Of a stretch of 64,000 nt of DNA, positions 1 through 10,446 are shown piece by piece. The stretch spans positions 7,120,501 through 7,184,500 of the forward strand of contig JAPNXP010000001.1 of NCBI GenBank assembly GCA_028753945.1, read 5' to 3'. Below the pieces are notes generated by a model that searched no databases, was not told where the DNA came from, and saw only the letters and a list, made by a program, of their open reading frames with translations. This stretch comes from Hexactinellida sp. DTS-2022. Taxonomy: Eukaryota > Porifera > Hexactinellida. Position 1 is the first letter of the stretch. Every line of letters starts with the position of its first letter. The position numbers were made by a program, and so were the translations under genes.

Positions 1-393
1 AAAGTAGCACCAGGATGAGGAGTTTATCTTAGTGCCGGCCATACATCGGTTGAGGAGCCAAGGTGCTTGCAGTTTTATTCGATTTAGGTGCCGGGTTGGC
101 ACTTTTTGGGTGCCGAGTTGGCACTTAAATTAGGTGCCATGTTGGCATTTAAATATGATCAATATCTCTAATTACTTGGTAAAGAATACACGATTATAAT
201 AATAATTTAGAAATGAAAATTTCACATGACACGTCAACGTCTTGGACTCTCTTTCCATTTGTAATATACTTTGTCAATTAACGAACGAACCTTTTTCGAA
301 TATTCGTTCGTTTGGATGCTAAGCATTAGATCAATTTCATGAGACAAATAAATTGGAAAATAGGTTTTTGATGATGCTACAATGGTATAATAA
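1..393. other. No gene seen; AT-rich spacer
   Basis: I see no coding region or defined element here. A short GC-richer patch at about 30-150 repeats the phrase GGTGCC..TTGGCA several times, which looks like the edge of a degenerate repeat cut by the window start. Confidence 0.5.
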
Positions 394-755
394 GGCCACT
401 GTTAAAATGTTAATGACAATATTGTTTCAGCTCCACACGAAGTCTATCTGAGGATGCGGGCGGGCGGGCGGCATCTCATTATCATTATCTCATTATTTGA
501 TGACGACATAGTTAATAATTATCTGAGCAAATATTCTAATTTGCGAGTGCTATTGATAAAATATGCAATCGTTGGATAATAATGCTTGTTAAGTTGTTAT
601 AGATTCTGATTTTGTTACTAGCTAATTATGGCTATTTTAGGTGTGTCCTACCATAAAATTGGCAACGAAATGTAGGTATAATAATGGAAATAATGACAAT
701 ATTCGTGCGGGACGCGGGCGGTGGAGCTGAAACAAGATTCCAACAAATAGTGGCC
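394..755. mobile_element. PIF/Harbinger-like MITE, copy 1
   Basis: The element starts with GGCCACTGTT and ends with the inverse (AACAAATAGTGGCC). It is flanked on both sides by TAA, and a three-base TWA duplication with GG-type termini is the PIF/Harbinger pattern. A close copy lies at 31553-31936, which confirms a mobile repeat family. No transposase is present. The superfamily call is inference from ends and flank only. Confidence 0.6.
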
Positions 756-834
756 TAATAGTTACAAAGTGTATACAAGTTAACTAATAATCAACTAGTT
801 TAGGTAGGAATGTATATTTTCGATATCTCTAAGC

Positions 835-966
835 CAGGGGTTCTTAAACTGGGGGGCCCCCCCCCTAGGGGGGCGTAAAGGTATTGTAGTGGGGGCGTGA
901 TACCCTTAGAAAATGCAAACTCGTCAACCAAGGGAGGCATGGGGTGAAAAAGTTTAAGAACTCCTG
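835..966. mobile_element. hAT-type MITE with exact 8-bp target duplication
   Basis: A 132-bp element with inverted ends CAGGGGTTCTTAAAC and GTTTAAGAACTCCTG. It is flanked by the perfect 8-bp direct repeat CTCTAAGC at 827-834 and 967-974. CAG-type termini with an 8-bp duplication are the hallmark of the hAT superfamily. It is non-coding. Confidence 0.85.
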
Positions 967-1110
967 CTCTAAGCTATACAAAAGTTATGTTTATGTCCAA
1001 AGTAGTCAACGAATATCCGTTTCAATCTAATATTCGTCCAAACGAACGAATATTCGTTCAATCATTTCGAACGAATATTCAAATATTCGGTATATTCGTT
1101 TCAGCCCTAC

Positions 1111-1478
1111 TAAATAGTCAAATTTAACAATGTGAAATTTTAGTGATTACGTCATCATCCGATAATTAGTAAGCATATTGGCAATCTGGTGTGACCAACG
1201 TGTCCGCATCATTAATGTACATGTTCTATTAAATTTTCAGATTTCTATCTCTTAAAGGGCGCGAATTATGTGCGATTAAGTGAATTTCAGGGTTTTCGAA
1301 ATGTGACAATAGCGTCATAACTTGTCGAGGTGTGAGAAATTTTTAGTGGAAACCTCAACTCGGTGGCGGGTGCCAAAAGTTACCCTATATGCCAAAAATC
1401 ACATTTGGAAACCGTCCAGTTTCTTCGATCAACTCGGAACATACAAATAAATATATATATATATATACATAGGTTTGT
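1111..1478 (-). mobile_element. Helitron-family relic, reversed, lacking its 3' tail
   Basis: This stretch matches the Helitron copies at 22736-23198 and 42852-47505 in reverse orientation, including the shared core about TATGACGTCA and the GTATGTTCCGAG-type 5' region. The GC-rich hairpin and CTAG 3' end of the family are missing. The 5' side runs into a TA microsatellite at about 1450-1468. Confidence 0.7.
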
Positions 1479-1488
1479 GGTTTAATAG

Positions 1489-2350
1489 GGGGCTGACTGA
1501 ATAGTGGAATCTAGTGGAATCTAGTGGAACCTAGTGGAATCTAGTGGAATCTAGGGTGACTGAATGGTGGAATCTAGTGGAATCTAGTGGAATTACTAAA
1601 TTTTAGTGGAATTGACTGAACGGTAGATTCGAGTGGATTTTCTAAAAACCGACTGATCAGTGGAATCGAGTGGAATCTTTGACTGAATAGTGGAATCGAG
1701 TGGAATTTGACTGAATAGTGGAATCGAGTGGAATTTGATTAAATTGTTAAACACTACGTATATGCTATAAGCTACGTGTGTATCATATTACGTTAATTTT
1801 CGCCCATGTAAAATTGTTTGCAACGATTGAACTAGTGTTGTGCATGAAGTGACACAATAGGATTTATTAGTTAGGCTTTGTTCCATGTTATTTAGACACA
1901 TCTTATTAACATTATTTATCAACAATTCCTTATCAAATCCAGTTGGTATTCATTGGGCAGTTCAATAGAGATGATTAGTAAGAATACTAATATAGTATCA
2001 TATTGTGCCACTTCATGCACAACACTAGTTTAATCATTGCAAAAATTTTACATGGGCGAAAATTAACGTAATATGATACACACGTAGCTTATAGCATATA
2101 CGTAGTGTTTAACAATTTAATCAAATTCCACTCGATTCCACTATTCAGTCAAATTCCACTCGATTCCACTATTCAGTCAAAGATTCCACTCGATTCCACT
2201 GATCAGTCGGTTTTTAGAAAATCCACTCGAATCTACCGTTCAGTCAATTCCACTAAAATTTAGTAATTCCACTAGATTCCACTAGATTCCACCATTCAGT
2301 CACCCTAGATTCCACTAGATTCCACTAGATTCGACTATTCAGTCAGCCCC
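1489..2350. mobile_element. Foldback element with 9-bp target duplication (Mutator-like size)
   Basis: An 862-bp near-palindrome. The two arms (about 1489-1860 and 1990-2350) are inverted copies, and only about 130 bp separates them. The outer part of each arm is built from short tandem units of the type GTGGAATCTAGTGGAATC punctuated by GACTGAATAG. The ends are GGGGCTGACTGAATA and its inverse, and the exact 9-bp repeat GTTTAATAG flanks the element at 1480-1488 and 2351-2359. A 9-bp duplication fits Mutator-like elements, and long arms made of tandem units fit foldback elements. No ORF is present, so mobility would depend on a transposase in trans. Confidence 0.85.
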
Positions 2351-2359
2351 GTTTAATAG

Positions 2360-2989
2360 TATCGATAGATGTATTGTAAATTAATTTTGAAATCATGAAA
2401 AATTGGCCTGTATTAATCAGAAAAAGGAACGGGCTATTGCTAAAAAATCTACGATCCGATACGGATCACGATCCTAGTTTGCAAAAGGTTCTACGGTCAC
2501 AATCCTACGAAAAGATCGGGATCCGGATCGCGCGATAATGATCTAAAGATCCGATATAATACTTACAAACAGTTGGATAGGGCATTAGGATTTATACAAA
2601 CAATTTAGTTAGAATAAAATTGGGGAGCTATAGTTGAGGTTCATGATCTTATAGAGATGAGATTTAATGCGTTTAAATCTTTAGCGCCTGATTTAAATGC
2701 AGTTTCATCAGGTGGGGGAATAACATAAATTTACGTATAGGCGGTTAAAATTAGAAACTCTTCATATATAGCCCTTGCGCATAGCAATAAAATTTCAACA
2801 GGTTGTTTATTTTTTGATAAAGCACAAAAATTTGTACACAGGTACTTTGTAGTCCGAATATTTTTGGATATTGAGGCAATTGAAAGAGTGCCTTTATCGG
2901 CCATGAGAGGTCGCCAAAGTTACTACGTCCGATAGTGTTCCATGCAACACTGTCAAAAATTCAATTCACAAATTGTGTACTTACCCAAT
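2360..2989. other. No gene seen; degenerate repeat fragments
   Basis: About 2440-2550 has scrambled CGATCCG/CGGATC palindromic phrases resembling the eroded repeats near 47520-48700. The remainder is AT-rich without recognisable coding content. Confidence 0.4.
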
Positions 2990-2997
2990 CAAGTGAC

Positions 2998-3325
2998 CAG
3001 AGATGGAACCGGTCGGGATTTTCATGACCCGACCCGACCGGTGCAGTTTGAAATTTGACCCGACCCAACCGGCCGGTCAACCGGTCAATCATAGCTAGCA
3101 ATAATTTATAAATAATAGATTAGGAATCTACTGTTGTGTCATGTCATAGAATTTTGGAATAAATATTATGGCCATAGACCATTTAAGGAAGCCTCCTTTA
3201 AGACTACTAAGCTCTCAAGGGCTATTGGAGGCAGATTCAATCAAAACAAATTATGATATTATGACATCGAATAGATCATATAGAGATCTCGACCGGCCGG
3301 TCAGACCCGACCGGTTCCGTCTCTG
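2998..3325. mobile_element. hAT-type MITE, CAGAGATGG family, copy 1
   Basis: A 328-bp element with ends CAGAGATGGAACCGGTCGGG and the inverse, and internal GACCGGCCGGTC palindromes. The flanks CAAGTGAC (2990-2997) and CAACTGAC (3326-3333) agree at 7 of 8 bases, an eroded 8-bp target duplication. The second copy is at 5278-5548. Confidence 0.8.
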
Positions 3326-3333
3326 CAACTGAC

Positions 3334-4270
3334 CCCCCTTTCGACTGTATTCAGCTACCTAGGTATTGAATAGCCTTCAAAGCAATCTTCAAACATGGGG
3401 AAAACAATTGTCTTGTCATGATCGCGGAAGTTTAGCCAATTATTACGAATTGATTTTATTATATGGACTACATCAAAAAGTAATATTAGATACTCTCTAA
3501 AACGTGATTTGATAAAATTATTAGAGATTTACCATAAATATCGAATAATTTTTTGTAATTACGCGGGAAAATTATGATTTAATTAAATTACAGTCAGATT
3601 ATTTTATTATGGACATTTAAAGGATCAAAATTGTGTTCATAATAGAGAATAATAAGCGAACTCAACTTAAAAGTCTATGTAAGTTGTTATTAGTTAAACT
3701 GTAAAATTTGTTGCAACAATGTTATTAGCTAATTTAGCGTCCATTATTGTCAATTTTATTTTTGGTATTAATTGTATATTAGTATCTCTTCAATAATTAT
3801 TAACAACATCATCAATAGATAACTCGTATTTCAGTAGAAACGATGTAGATTTCTTGAACTGAGCGCTATCTTGAAGTTCCCTTATAGATTAATCGATGGC
3901 TAATTGTAGCTTCAGTGAGATAGGTAAATCATAGAGTTCGAGTGAGTTTGTGAGCTTGATTCCTCCATAGTATTACTTCCTGTGACAAGTTTCCTTCCTC
4001 ATCCACTTCCTGGTTCAAATAATATATTATGAATAAAGGATTCGCATCAATGAAGAGCTTTTACCAATAACAAAATCTATCATAATTCCTGAATTGTACT
4101 CAATCCCGAATAAAAATGCGACGGGATCCTGGGATTAAAACCCAAATTGAATCCTTACAGACAAGTCGATAATATCATCAGTTTTTAGGTTAAAGTTAAG
4201 TCAAATTCCTGAAGAAAGAGCTTTCTGTTGGAATACCAGAGCTGAACTAATTAACACATAGTAGATTAAT
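3334..4270. other. No gene recognised; AT-rich
   Basis: No convincing coding or structured element. It may hold eroded 5' sequence of the reverse-transcriptase relic that follows, but I could not read any motif in it. Confidence 0.35.
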
Positions 4271-4274
4271 ATTA

Positions 4275-4863
4275 TAGGAGAGTACGTTTCTGTAACCAGT
4301 GGAAATCCACAAGGATCAGTACTAGGGCCCATCCTTTTCTTAATACTATCAACTCTCGTTATAACGAAGGCTTGGGAACTGTAGATTCCTTCGTCCGGAT
4401 ATTCGTTATAAGCGGATAATAATTGATGTATTTAGTGCTCTGGCGGAAAATCTCCATCTGTTATAATCGCTTTTTTCGTTATATCCGACTTCGTTATAAC
4501 GGTTCACTGTATATACATACATTTGACATCCAATCTAATTGATCTAAATCGTTCTATTGCAAACTTCCACTTGATAATAGTGTATATAGTATTTCTTCCT
4601 TTGCTGATGATACAAAGTATTATTCTGATGCGGACTTGGATAACAACTACCTTAAACTCGAATCTACATTAGCCTCGCTACTGAATTGGTCAGAAAGAAA
4701 TTATATGTCTGTCAGTATGGATAAGTGTAATTCTTCACCTTGGTAAAAGATTACATCAAATTTACTCATACTCTATCGACACAAGTACTCTTCACCATAT
4801 TTCACTAATAAAATATATGGGTGTATTGATGGATAACCAGCTCACCTTCACAGCGCATATAAT
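4275..4863 (+). pseudogene. LINE-type reverse transcriptase relic, split by a MITE
   Basis: Frame-by-frame reading recovers three conserved blocks of a non-LTR retrotransposon reverse transcriptase, in the right order. At about 4283-4345 there is a GNPQGSVLGPILFLI block. At about 4594-4620 there is the catalytic SFADDTK block (the YADD-type box). At about 4808-4857 there is a KYMGVLMDNQLTF block. Frameshifts and stop codons separate the pieces, so the copy is dead. A pogo-like MITE (4346-4509) sits exactly between the FLI and Y codons of the first block; removing it together with one TA restores a plausible FLIYI reading. The clade is unknown (Jockey/CR1-like are candidates). Confidence 0.8.
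4346..4509. mobile_element. pogo-like MITE inserted in the LINE relic
   Basis: Member of a family with ends related to CAGTGAACTCCCGTTATAAC and flanking TA dinucleotides (4344-4345 and 4510-4511). The other copies are at 16113-16265 and 27246-27416. The internal GGATATTCGTTATA and CTCTGG..GAAAATCTCCAT segments are shared by all three. The left end is diverged. TA target sites and CAGT ends fit pogo/Tigger-like elements of the Tc1/mariner superfamily. Confidence 0.75.
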
Positions 4864-4867
4864 ATAA

Positions 4868-4964
4868 TCTATATATTTATATATATTTGTTTGTATGTTC
4901 CGCGAATCGGTTGGTGTGTGGTTGTGTTCTGCCGCGAAGCGACCTAGCAAGCGAAGCGCGTTAG
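4868..4964 (+). mobile_element. Miniature Helitron, 5' segment joined to 3' tail
   Basis: Only about 100 bp long. It consists of the family's 5' phrase TTTGTTTGTATGTTCCG joined directly to the 3' tail (hairpin remnant GGTTGGTGTG, then GCCGCGAAGCGACC and AGCGAAGCGCG). Roughly 400 bp of family interior is missing. The terminal tetranucleotide reads TTAG rather than CTAG. Confidence 0.65.
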
Positions 4965-5269
4965 TATATATAAATATATTGCTAAAACCTCACTTGAATG
5001 AAATAGAGGAACATTGGGTTTTATTAAACAGACTTTTGTCTACATAACGCCAAATATAGTATTAATTATGCGTAAACCAGTCAATAGAAAAGAAGAAAAG
5101 TCCAGAAAAGGGTGGTTTTTCCACCTCAACCGGTCTTTTCTAAAAAGGGCGTTTTTTCCGAACACTGACTTCAGCACGAGGGAAGTTTTTTGAGCCTTCC
5201 CAATGACTGTCTAGTCTACCTTAGAATGTGGATATAGACGGAGCTGTAACAGTTTCATTTGGTAGTTTG
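4965..5269. other. No gene seen
   Basis: AT-rich spacer with a short inverted GGTTTTTCC..GGTCTTTTC patch near 5115-5155. Nothing else is recognisable. Confidence 0.35.
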
Positions 5270-5277
5270 GTCCATAT

Positions 5278-5548
5278 CAGAGATGGAACCGGTCGGGATT
5301 TTAATGACCCGACCCGACCGGTGCAGTTGGAAATTTGACCCGACCCGACCGGCCGGTCGACCAGTCAATCATAGCTAGCAATAATTTATAAATAATAGAA
5401 AACAAACTATGATATTATGATATCGAATAGATCATATAGAGATCTCGACCGGCCGGTCAGGGTTCGACCGGCCGGTCAAGGTTCCGACCGGTACCCGACC
5501 CGACCCGACCCGACCGGTGCCGGTCAGACCCGACCGGTTCCGTCTCTG
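5278..5548. mobile_element. hAT-type MITE, CAGAGATGG family, copy 2
   Basis: A 271-bp element with ends CAGAGATGGAACCGG and CCGGTTCCGTCTCTG. It is flanked by the exact 8-bp repeat GTCCATAT (5270-5277 and 5549-5556). The centre is rich in GACCGGCCGGTC palindromes. It is clearly related to 2998-3325. Confidence 0.9.
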
Positions 5549-5556
5549 GTCCATAT

Positions 5557-6089
5557 ACTCACAATTATTACGGTGAAAACTTTATCCCTTATTCTTGTGT
5601 TAGACGGCAGGTTTGAAGGGGTAATTAAGTTAAAGAACTACCACGGAGATAACCACTTAAAGGGTTAAATAGATTCGGTTGCAGGATATGTAATTTATGT
5701 ATTTCCCACAAAAGAATTAAGCCACCGCAATTCCTTCTTATCCCTAGACAAGTTAACCCTAATAATTCCAATCTAATACGATAGGGGAGAAGTTTCATGT
5801 CCTGGACACATTTAGTGGCTCTCCTTTGGATTTTTTATAGTTTTTGTATCTTTAAAGAGGAAGGGTGACCAGATCTGACTAGCGTATTCAAGTGACAGTG
5901 TGGATACTATTTTACTGTCTACAGTCAATTAAATGCTTATTCTACAACTCTTTCACATGGTTAGAGGTAATCACTTTGAATTCCTAAATACGGTGGAAGC
6001 CGGTTATAAGAACATCGTTGGGAACTGCACTTTGATGTGCTTATAACCGGAATGTTCTTATACGACATCTACTGTACCACACTTCAGTT
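5557..6089. other. Spacer with fragment of a TA-site MITE
   Basis: About 5987-6082 carries inverted GGTTATAAGAACATC and GTGCTTATAACCGG phrases between TACGGTGG and CTACTGTA. Related sequences occur near 27430-27570 and 50250-50640, so this is another short inverted-repeat family. No coding potential is seen. Confidence 0.4.
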
Positions 6090-6097
6090 AGTTATCA

Positions 6098-6781
6098 TTA
6101 GGGGTTACAATCCCCGGGACCCGGTGTTTTTTTTACTCCGGGATTGGATCCCGGATTTGTTTCTCAAATCCCGAATCCTGCTTTTGCAATCCCGGGATTC
6201 CCTTCTCAATCTCGGGATCCCAAAATTTTTATTGTTATGTCTATCGTACCTTATGTTTGAAAATATTGTACAAACATTGGACCCTATCAAATAGCAGTTG
6301 AGGCTTTGTATAGAAGAGATGCAAAATTTAGCACTACAGAAGCAACGATAAAGATTTTACTTGATGACATGCAAAATTCTGGTTCAACAGAAGTACAACC
6401 TACTTCTGTTGAATCAGAGAGAATCTTCTCATCTTGCGCCTATATCTGTAATAAGTTTAGGAGTCGTCTCAGCGACACAACATTAAATACTATTTGCATA
6501 ATTAGGACAATAAAAAATAGTTAGTGATATCGTGACCTACGGTGATATTTAAATTATTAATCAGAAAGTAAGAATATTTTGTTTGTGTTTGCCAAGATAT
6601 CTTCCTTCTCTAAATTTCCAAATTGCACATTCACAAAAATTTTGCTCACAAGATACAATCCCTAAACATACTCGAATTCCGGGATTCGAAATATCTTGAA
6701 TCCCGGAATCCCGGGAGTAGATAAGTATCAATCTCGAAATCCCGGGATAAAAAAATATGCCCGGGATTGTAATTACCCACT
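6098..6781. mobile_element. Internally deleted hAT transposon
   Basis: A 684-bp element with ends related to AGTGGGTAATTACAATCC. It is flanked by the exact 8-bp duplication AGTTATCA (6090-6097 and 6782-6789). Repeated AATCCCGGGAT phrases fill both subterminal regions, which is typical of hAT transposase-binding repeats. The interior keeps only the end of the transposase gene. Confidence 0.9.
6270..6524 (+). pseudogene. hAT transposase C-terminal fragment
   Basis: The reading frame (approximately from 6270, ending at a TAG at 6522-6524) contains the hAT dimerisation signature: TSVESERIFSSC, a short spacer, then RSRLSDTTLNTICIIRT. In hAT transposases this region mediates dimerisation near the C terminus. 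All catalytic parts are missing, so it is a remnant inside the deleted element 6098-6781. There is no start codon of its own. Confidence 0.85.
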
Positions 6782-7191
6782 AGTTATCAGCGTTCATCTT
6801 TGGTATATATCGTTGGTTTGTTTAACATTGGGTACCACTCTCAAAGGTCTTAAATTCAACAATCGGTGGTGATTCTTATGAATATCTGTCTCTTGGATAT
6901 AGAAGTTGTAGGATTTCTTTAGAATATCTGTATCTTGGATATAGAAGCTGACCATAAATGGGCCTGGAGTGTTGCCATATATGTATATGTCAAGTGTTTT
7001 TTCCAAATTCACTGCCCTTTTCCTGGGTGGTCTTTTCTGGCAAACACTGGCTGTTGTTACAAACCTTAAAATTTTACCGTTATAGCACATTTTATACTAA
7101 ATACATGTCAAATAAAGGAAACAATCCTTCGGAGATGTTGTTGTTGTTGTCGCAGAATAACTCCCGCTCAAATTGCTAATTCCCTGTACCT

Positions 7192-7389
7192 CTGCGTTTC
7201 TCAACCTTTTTCAGTCTGTCGCCCCCTTAGATTAGCGAATCGCGGCAGTTCCCATCGCCCCCCCTCCGATTTTATTATATTGCCCTGACCGAGGGCGGGT
7301 TCTATTTATAAGTCAAACCGCCGTTTTATCTCCCCTCGAATCTCTTATTGGTCCCTAGGGGGCGATATCAACCACGTTGAGAAACACTG
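7192..7389. mobile_element. hAT-like MITE with GTTTCTCAAC ends
   Basis: A C-rich element with inverted ends CTGCGTTTCTCAACC and ACGTTGAGAAACACTG. The CAGTGTTTCTCAAC type of end is common among Charlie-like hAT elements. I could not find a convincing flanking duplication, so the left boundary is approximate. Confidence 0.55.
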
Positions 7390-7975
7390 CTCAACCTGAA
7401 TATTGCGGGAAAAGTATCCCTGGTTATAAACTTATAGTAATAGAGGTAAGTAAACTGTCATGGCAAGTAAACGTCATACACAATTTTATTTGTATTGCAG
7501 GTGTGCGGAAGCAGTTATAGAGTGGTCAGGCCATGGCTTGACTGGCTTGACTAGTGACGTTGCTTTAAGTTGAGTTCGCTTATTATGAAGTCTCTATTTT
7601 GAATATAATTTTTAGTCAATTAAATGTTCATGATGAAGAATCTCGCTGTTATTTAAACCATAATTTTTGCGCCATTTTGACTTAAATAAAACAAAAAATT
7701 ATGATTATACGTATATGTTTGGTAGCATAGAAATTTCCAATTATAAATGTTATGTTGAGTGACATAAGATAGTATTTTAATTAAAAACTCAAAAGATGAT
7801 GCTAAAATACAAATACAACACAAGTACGATATTGAGTTATTGTAACCAGACACAGACATCAAATCTAACTAGTAGTAAAACTAGCTACAGTATAAATTTC
7901 CACTTAAAATCTGATAAAATATAATACAGGCTGTCTAGTAGCAATAAAATCAGATTATAATACAAACGCTGTAGG
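7390..7975. other. Intergenic, 3' flank of the first gene
   Basis: AT-rich, no element recognised. It should contain the 3' UTR of the minus-strand gene that ends at 7976. Confidence 0.4.
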
Positions 7976-9172
7976 CTAATTCTTTTCCACCCATCCATAG
8001 GCAGGGGGCGCTCCTATATTGGGGTTGGCGGGTGGAGGCATAAAAGATCCGGAGGGGGCGGAGGGGGGCGGGGCTTCAGTAACGAGGGGCGCCCTCTCGA
8101 CTGGGGCTGTATTCGCATTCTTCTTCTTGAAATAGAGAATTAGCACAGTCGCTACTGTAATAGCAACACTAATGAGCATGACTATAACGCCTGTGATAAC
8201 GAGTAGGTACACCCAAGTGTGAATTGCGAACGCACTACTGCATTTCCATGAGTAGCTAACCTCGTCGGTCCAGGACCCACTTCCCGGGGGGTCTCCAGTC
8301 CTCACCACTGGGTAGAGGGAGGGAGAGGAGGGCACAGAGAGCGAGCAGGAAGCCGTGCAGTTAGAGAAAATGCTAGTCGGATCTATAACGAATATCTTCT
8401 TCTGTATATCTAGTGTGTTTTGCACAGTATCAGAATAGTACTGTGCGTAGAACAGGAAGTAGTACTCGTCATCCGTGCTTACGTCATAGCTATATTGACA
8501 AGGGCTGGATGGTTGTGTGGATGTGCAAGTATCAGATAGCTCAGAAGAATGGTATTCGTCCTTGTCAAACTTCTTGAACTGACTCTTGGTTAGAATCATC
8601 ACATTCACGGAGCGACTAGCTACATACAGACTGAGAGAGGCTGTGGATCCCTTGAGCAAGTAGAAGTTGTAGTACCTGTAATTCCCTCGGTAAAGATACC
8701 AGCTGTTGGTTAACTGGAAGCTGTCTCCGTCCGTGGTGCCGGGGGGCTGGCTCAGTAGGTAGAGGAGCACCGGGTATCGGCCCTGAGAGCTGGACAGGTC
8801 GATGCTTCCGCACGAACCCTGGCTGTAGGAGAGTCTACGGTCGTCCTGAGGGGAGGCGACGACAGAGTTAACTGAGGGGCCAGAAAAGAATTGGGCCATG
8901 CCGATAACCAACAGGACGAATCCCAACACAATAACACTCACCAGCAGGATTATCCCTCTGTAGAACCAGCGGAAGGGGCTATAGTATAGCGGACCAATGT
9001 GTCTCTGGGCGTAGTACCGGTTGTGTCCGTAATAGTGGTGCTGGTGCCCCCCATGATGATACCCTCCCCCATGATGATGCCCTCCTCCCCCATGATGATG
9101 CCCTCCTCCCCCATGATGGTGCCCTCCCGAATGATGACCTCCTCCCCCATGATGACCTCCTCCTACTGGCAT
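7976..9172 (-). CDS. Two-pass membrane protein with His/Gly-rich N terminus and PPxY tail (paralog A)
   Basis: Intronless, 398 residues, ATG start. Residues 1-50 are a His/Gly-rich tract of GGGHHHGG repeats, seen in DNA as 21-bp tandem units. A transmembrane helix follows at about 73-96, then an ectodomain of about 225 residues with paired cysteines and several N-glycosylation sequons. A second helix lies at about 322-347, and a short proline-rich cytosolic tail contains PPAY (389-392), a PPxY motif of the kind bound by WW domains. The ectodomain aligns with the protein at 11152-12243 (the CG.DLS block, the YLL pairs, the Y.W.C motif before helix 2). I do not recognise a named family. The two-helix layout resembles plant APD-type membrane ligases, but no RING is present. 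His tracts could bind metal; that is inference. Confidence 0.85.
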   Translation of the reverse strand: MPVGGGHHGGGGHHSGGHHHGGGGHHHGGGGHHHGGGYHHGGHQHHYYGHNRYYAQRHIGPLYYSPFRWFYRGIILLVSVIVLGFVLLVIGMAQFFSGPSVNSVVASPQDDRRLSYSQGSCGSIDLSSSQGRYPVLLYLLSQPPGTTDGDSFQLTNSWYLYRGNYRYYNFYLLKGSTASLSLYVASRSVNVMILTKSQFKKFDKDEYHSSELSDTCTSTQPSSPCQYSYDVSTDDEYYFLFYAQYYSDTVQNTLDIQKKIFVIDPTSIFSNCTASCSLSVPSSPSLYPVVRTGDPPGSGSWTDEVSYSWKCSSAFAIHTWVYLLVITGVIVMLISVAITVATVLILYFKKKNANTAPVERAPLVTEAPPPSAPSGSFMPPPANPNIGAPPAYGWVEKN

Positions 9173-9640
9173 GTCTATTCAGATACCAATACTTTGAGAA
9201 TTGAGAATACATTTTATTAATCTTTCAAAGTTCATAATTTTTGATATTCTTAACTTATTAATTAATTAAAATAAAGGTTATAAATTTACACTTATTGATG
9301 CAGTCTCGTGGTTTATATTATTTGAGCAAACCTACAGATTTAACAAAACAGGGACCATTCCTGGAAAGGAAAATCAAACAATATAGAACTTCAAAATTGT
9401 GTATTCCTGCCTCCAACAACTAACATTGTATTATGGCCTATTTGGTTAGAGGATATCAAGACATTATTTTAATGACAATTAAATAATTATTAGCAATTTA
9501 TATTTCAGATATCTGGTGTGCCCTTGAGCACGAGTACATCTAATTGAATGGATCTGGTTACTATACTAAGTAACTAAGTATATACTGCTATTTGACTAGC
9601 TGTAGATTGTCTTGTAACAGAACATGTAATAAATTGAGTA
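9173..9640. other. Upstream region of paralog A; nothing specific seen
   Basis: AT-rich 5' flank of the minus-strand gene at 7976-9172. No clear TATA box or repeat is seen. It should hold its promoter. Confidence 0.35.
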
Positions 9641-9824
9641 CAGTGGAACCTCCACAAACGGGGCCTGTGGAAACGGGGATCCTCTGAAAATTGAGTAAAC
9701 AAAAATGTAGCAAATTCCTAGTCCCACATAAATGAACCTTCACAAACGGGGAATCTGCAGAAATGGGGAATCGGGGTGGCTAAGACCTTGCGTCCCTGGC
9801 ACCCCGTTTCTGCAGGTTCCACTG
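9641..9824. mobile_element. pogo-like MITE, CAGTGGAACCTCC family
   Basis: A 184-bp element with inverted ends CAGTGGAACCTCC and GGTTCCACTG, flanked by TA (9639-9640 and 9825-9826). The interior has three AAACGGGG/AAATGGGG units next to each end. CAGTGGAACCTC ends with a TA target are typical of pogo/Tigger-type elements. Confidence 0.85.
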
Positions 9825-9826
9825 TA

Positions 9827-10446
9827 CCTAGTTTACTGTGTCGTAATAAGTACTAATTAATTAACATTGAATAATCTCCAAATTGTTATGAATGGCGGAT
9901 AACTTCCCCAGAATCTCGTCCATGGAATCTTGGTCGAATAGAATTAGAATTTGACAAAATTAGTGTGAGGACCAATTCTATGTGGCCGTTATAGACAGGT
10001 AACCGCGATAGAGTGACCCTTATTCGTAGACAAGTTCTACTGTATTATGTGTAATAGAAGTGAAACAGATAAAGTTGCATGAATTAACAGCATCCAACTC
10101 AAAATTCAAACAATTTTTTCAACTTTCGAATTTGACTCCCAACGAAATCGAGGCGTGTGACTAAATATCACGTTGTTAGAACCTAAAGCAATATAATTAT
10201 ATAAAACACTGAAATAAGTAAATCTTCAGGACTGAATATTAAGACCTATTTTAAGGTGCTGTTGATGAGTAGATACATGCTACCATTAATTAAAGTCCTA
10301 TCTTCAGTGTGTATAAATATCTTCGGACAAAACTTCCATGGACGAAATACTCGCATCGGTAATATGTCAAGTTCATAGTTAGAGACGCTGTTATCTCTTT
10401 AACCTTGATTTTGTATAAATTTAAAGTATTGTTATAGTTAAACACG
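9827..10446. other. No gene seen
   Basis: AT-rich spacer with no recognisable coding region or defined repeat. Confidence 0.35.

Noticed and set aside
5417..5668. Arg/Pro-rich open frame
   Set aside because: It is read through the GACCGGCCGGTC repeats of a hAT-type MITE; no protein family and no codon signal.
8950..9220. Several overlapping frames rich in Gly, Glu or Met over the N terminus of paralog A
   Set aside because: Shadows of the 21-bp coding minisatellite in other frames. Only the membrane-protein frame continues into a complete gene.
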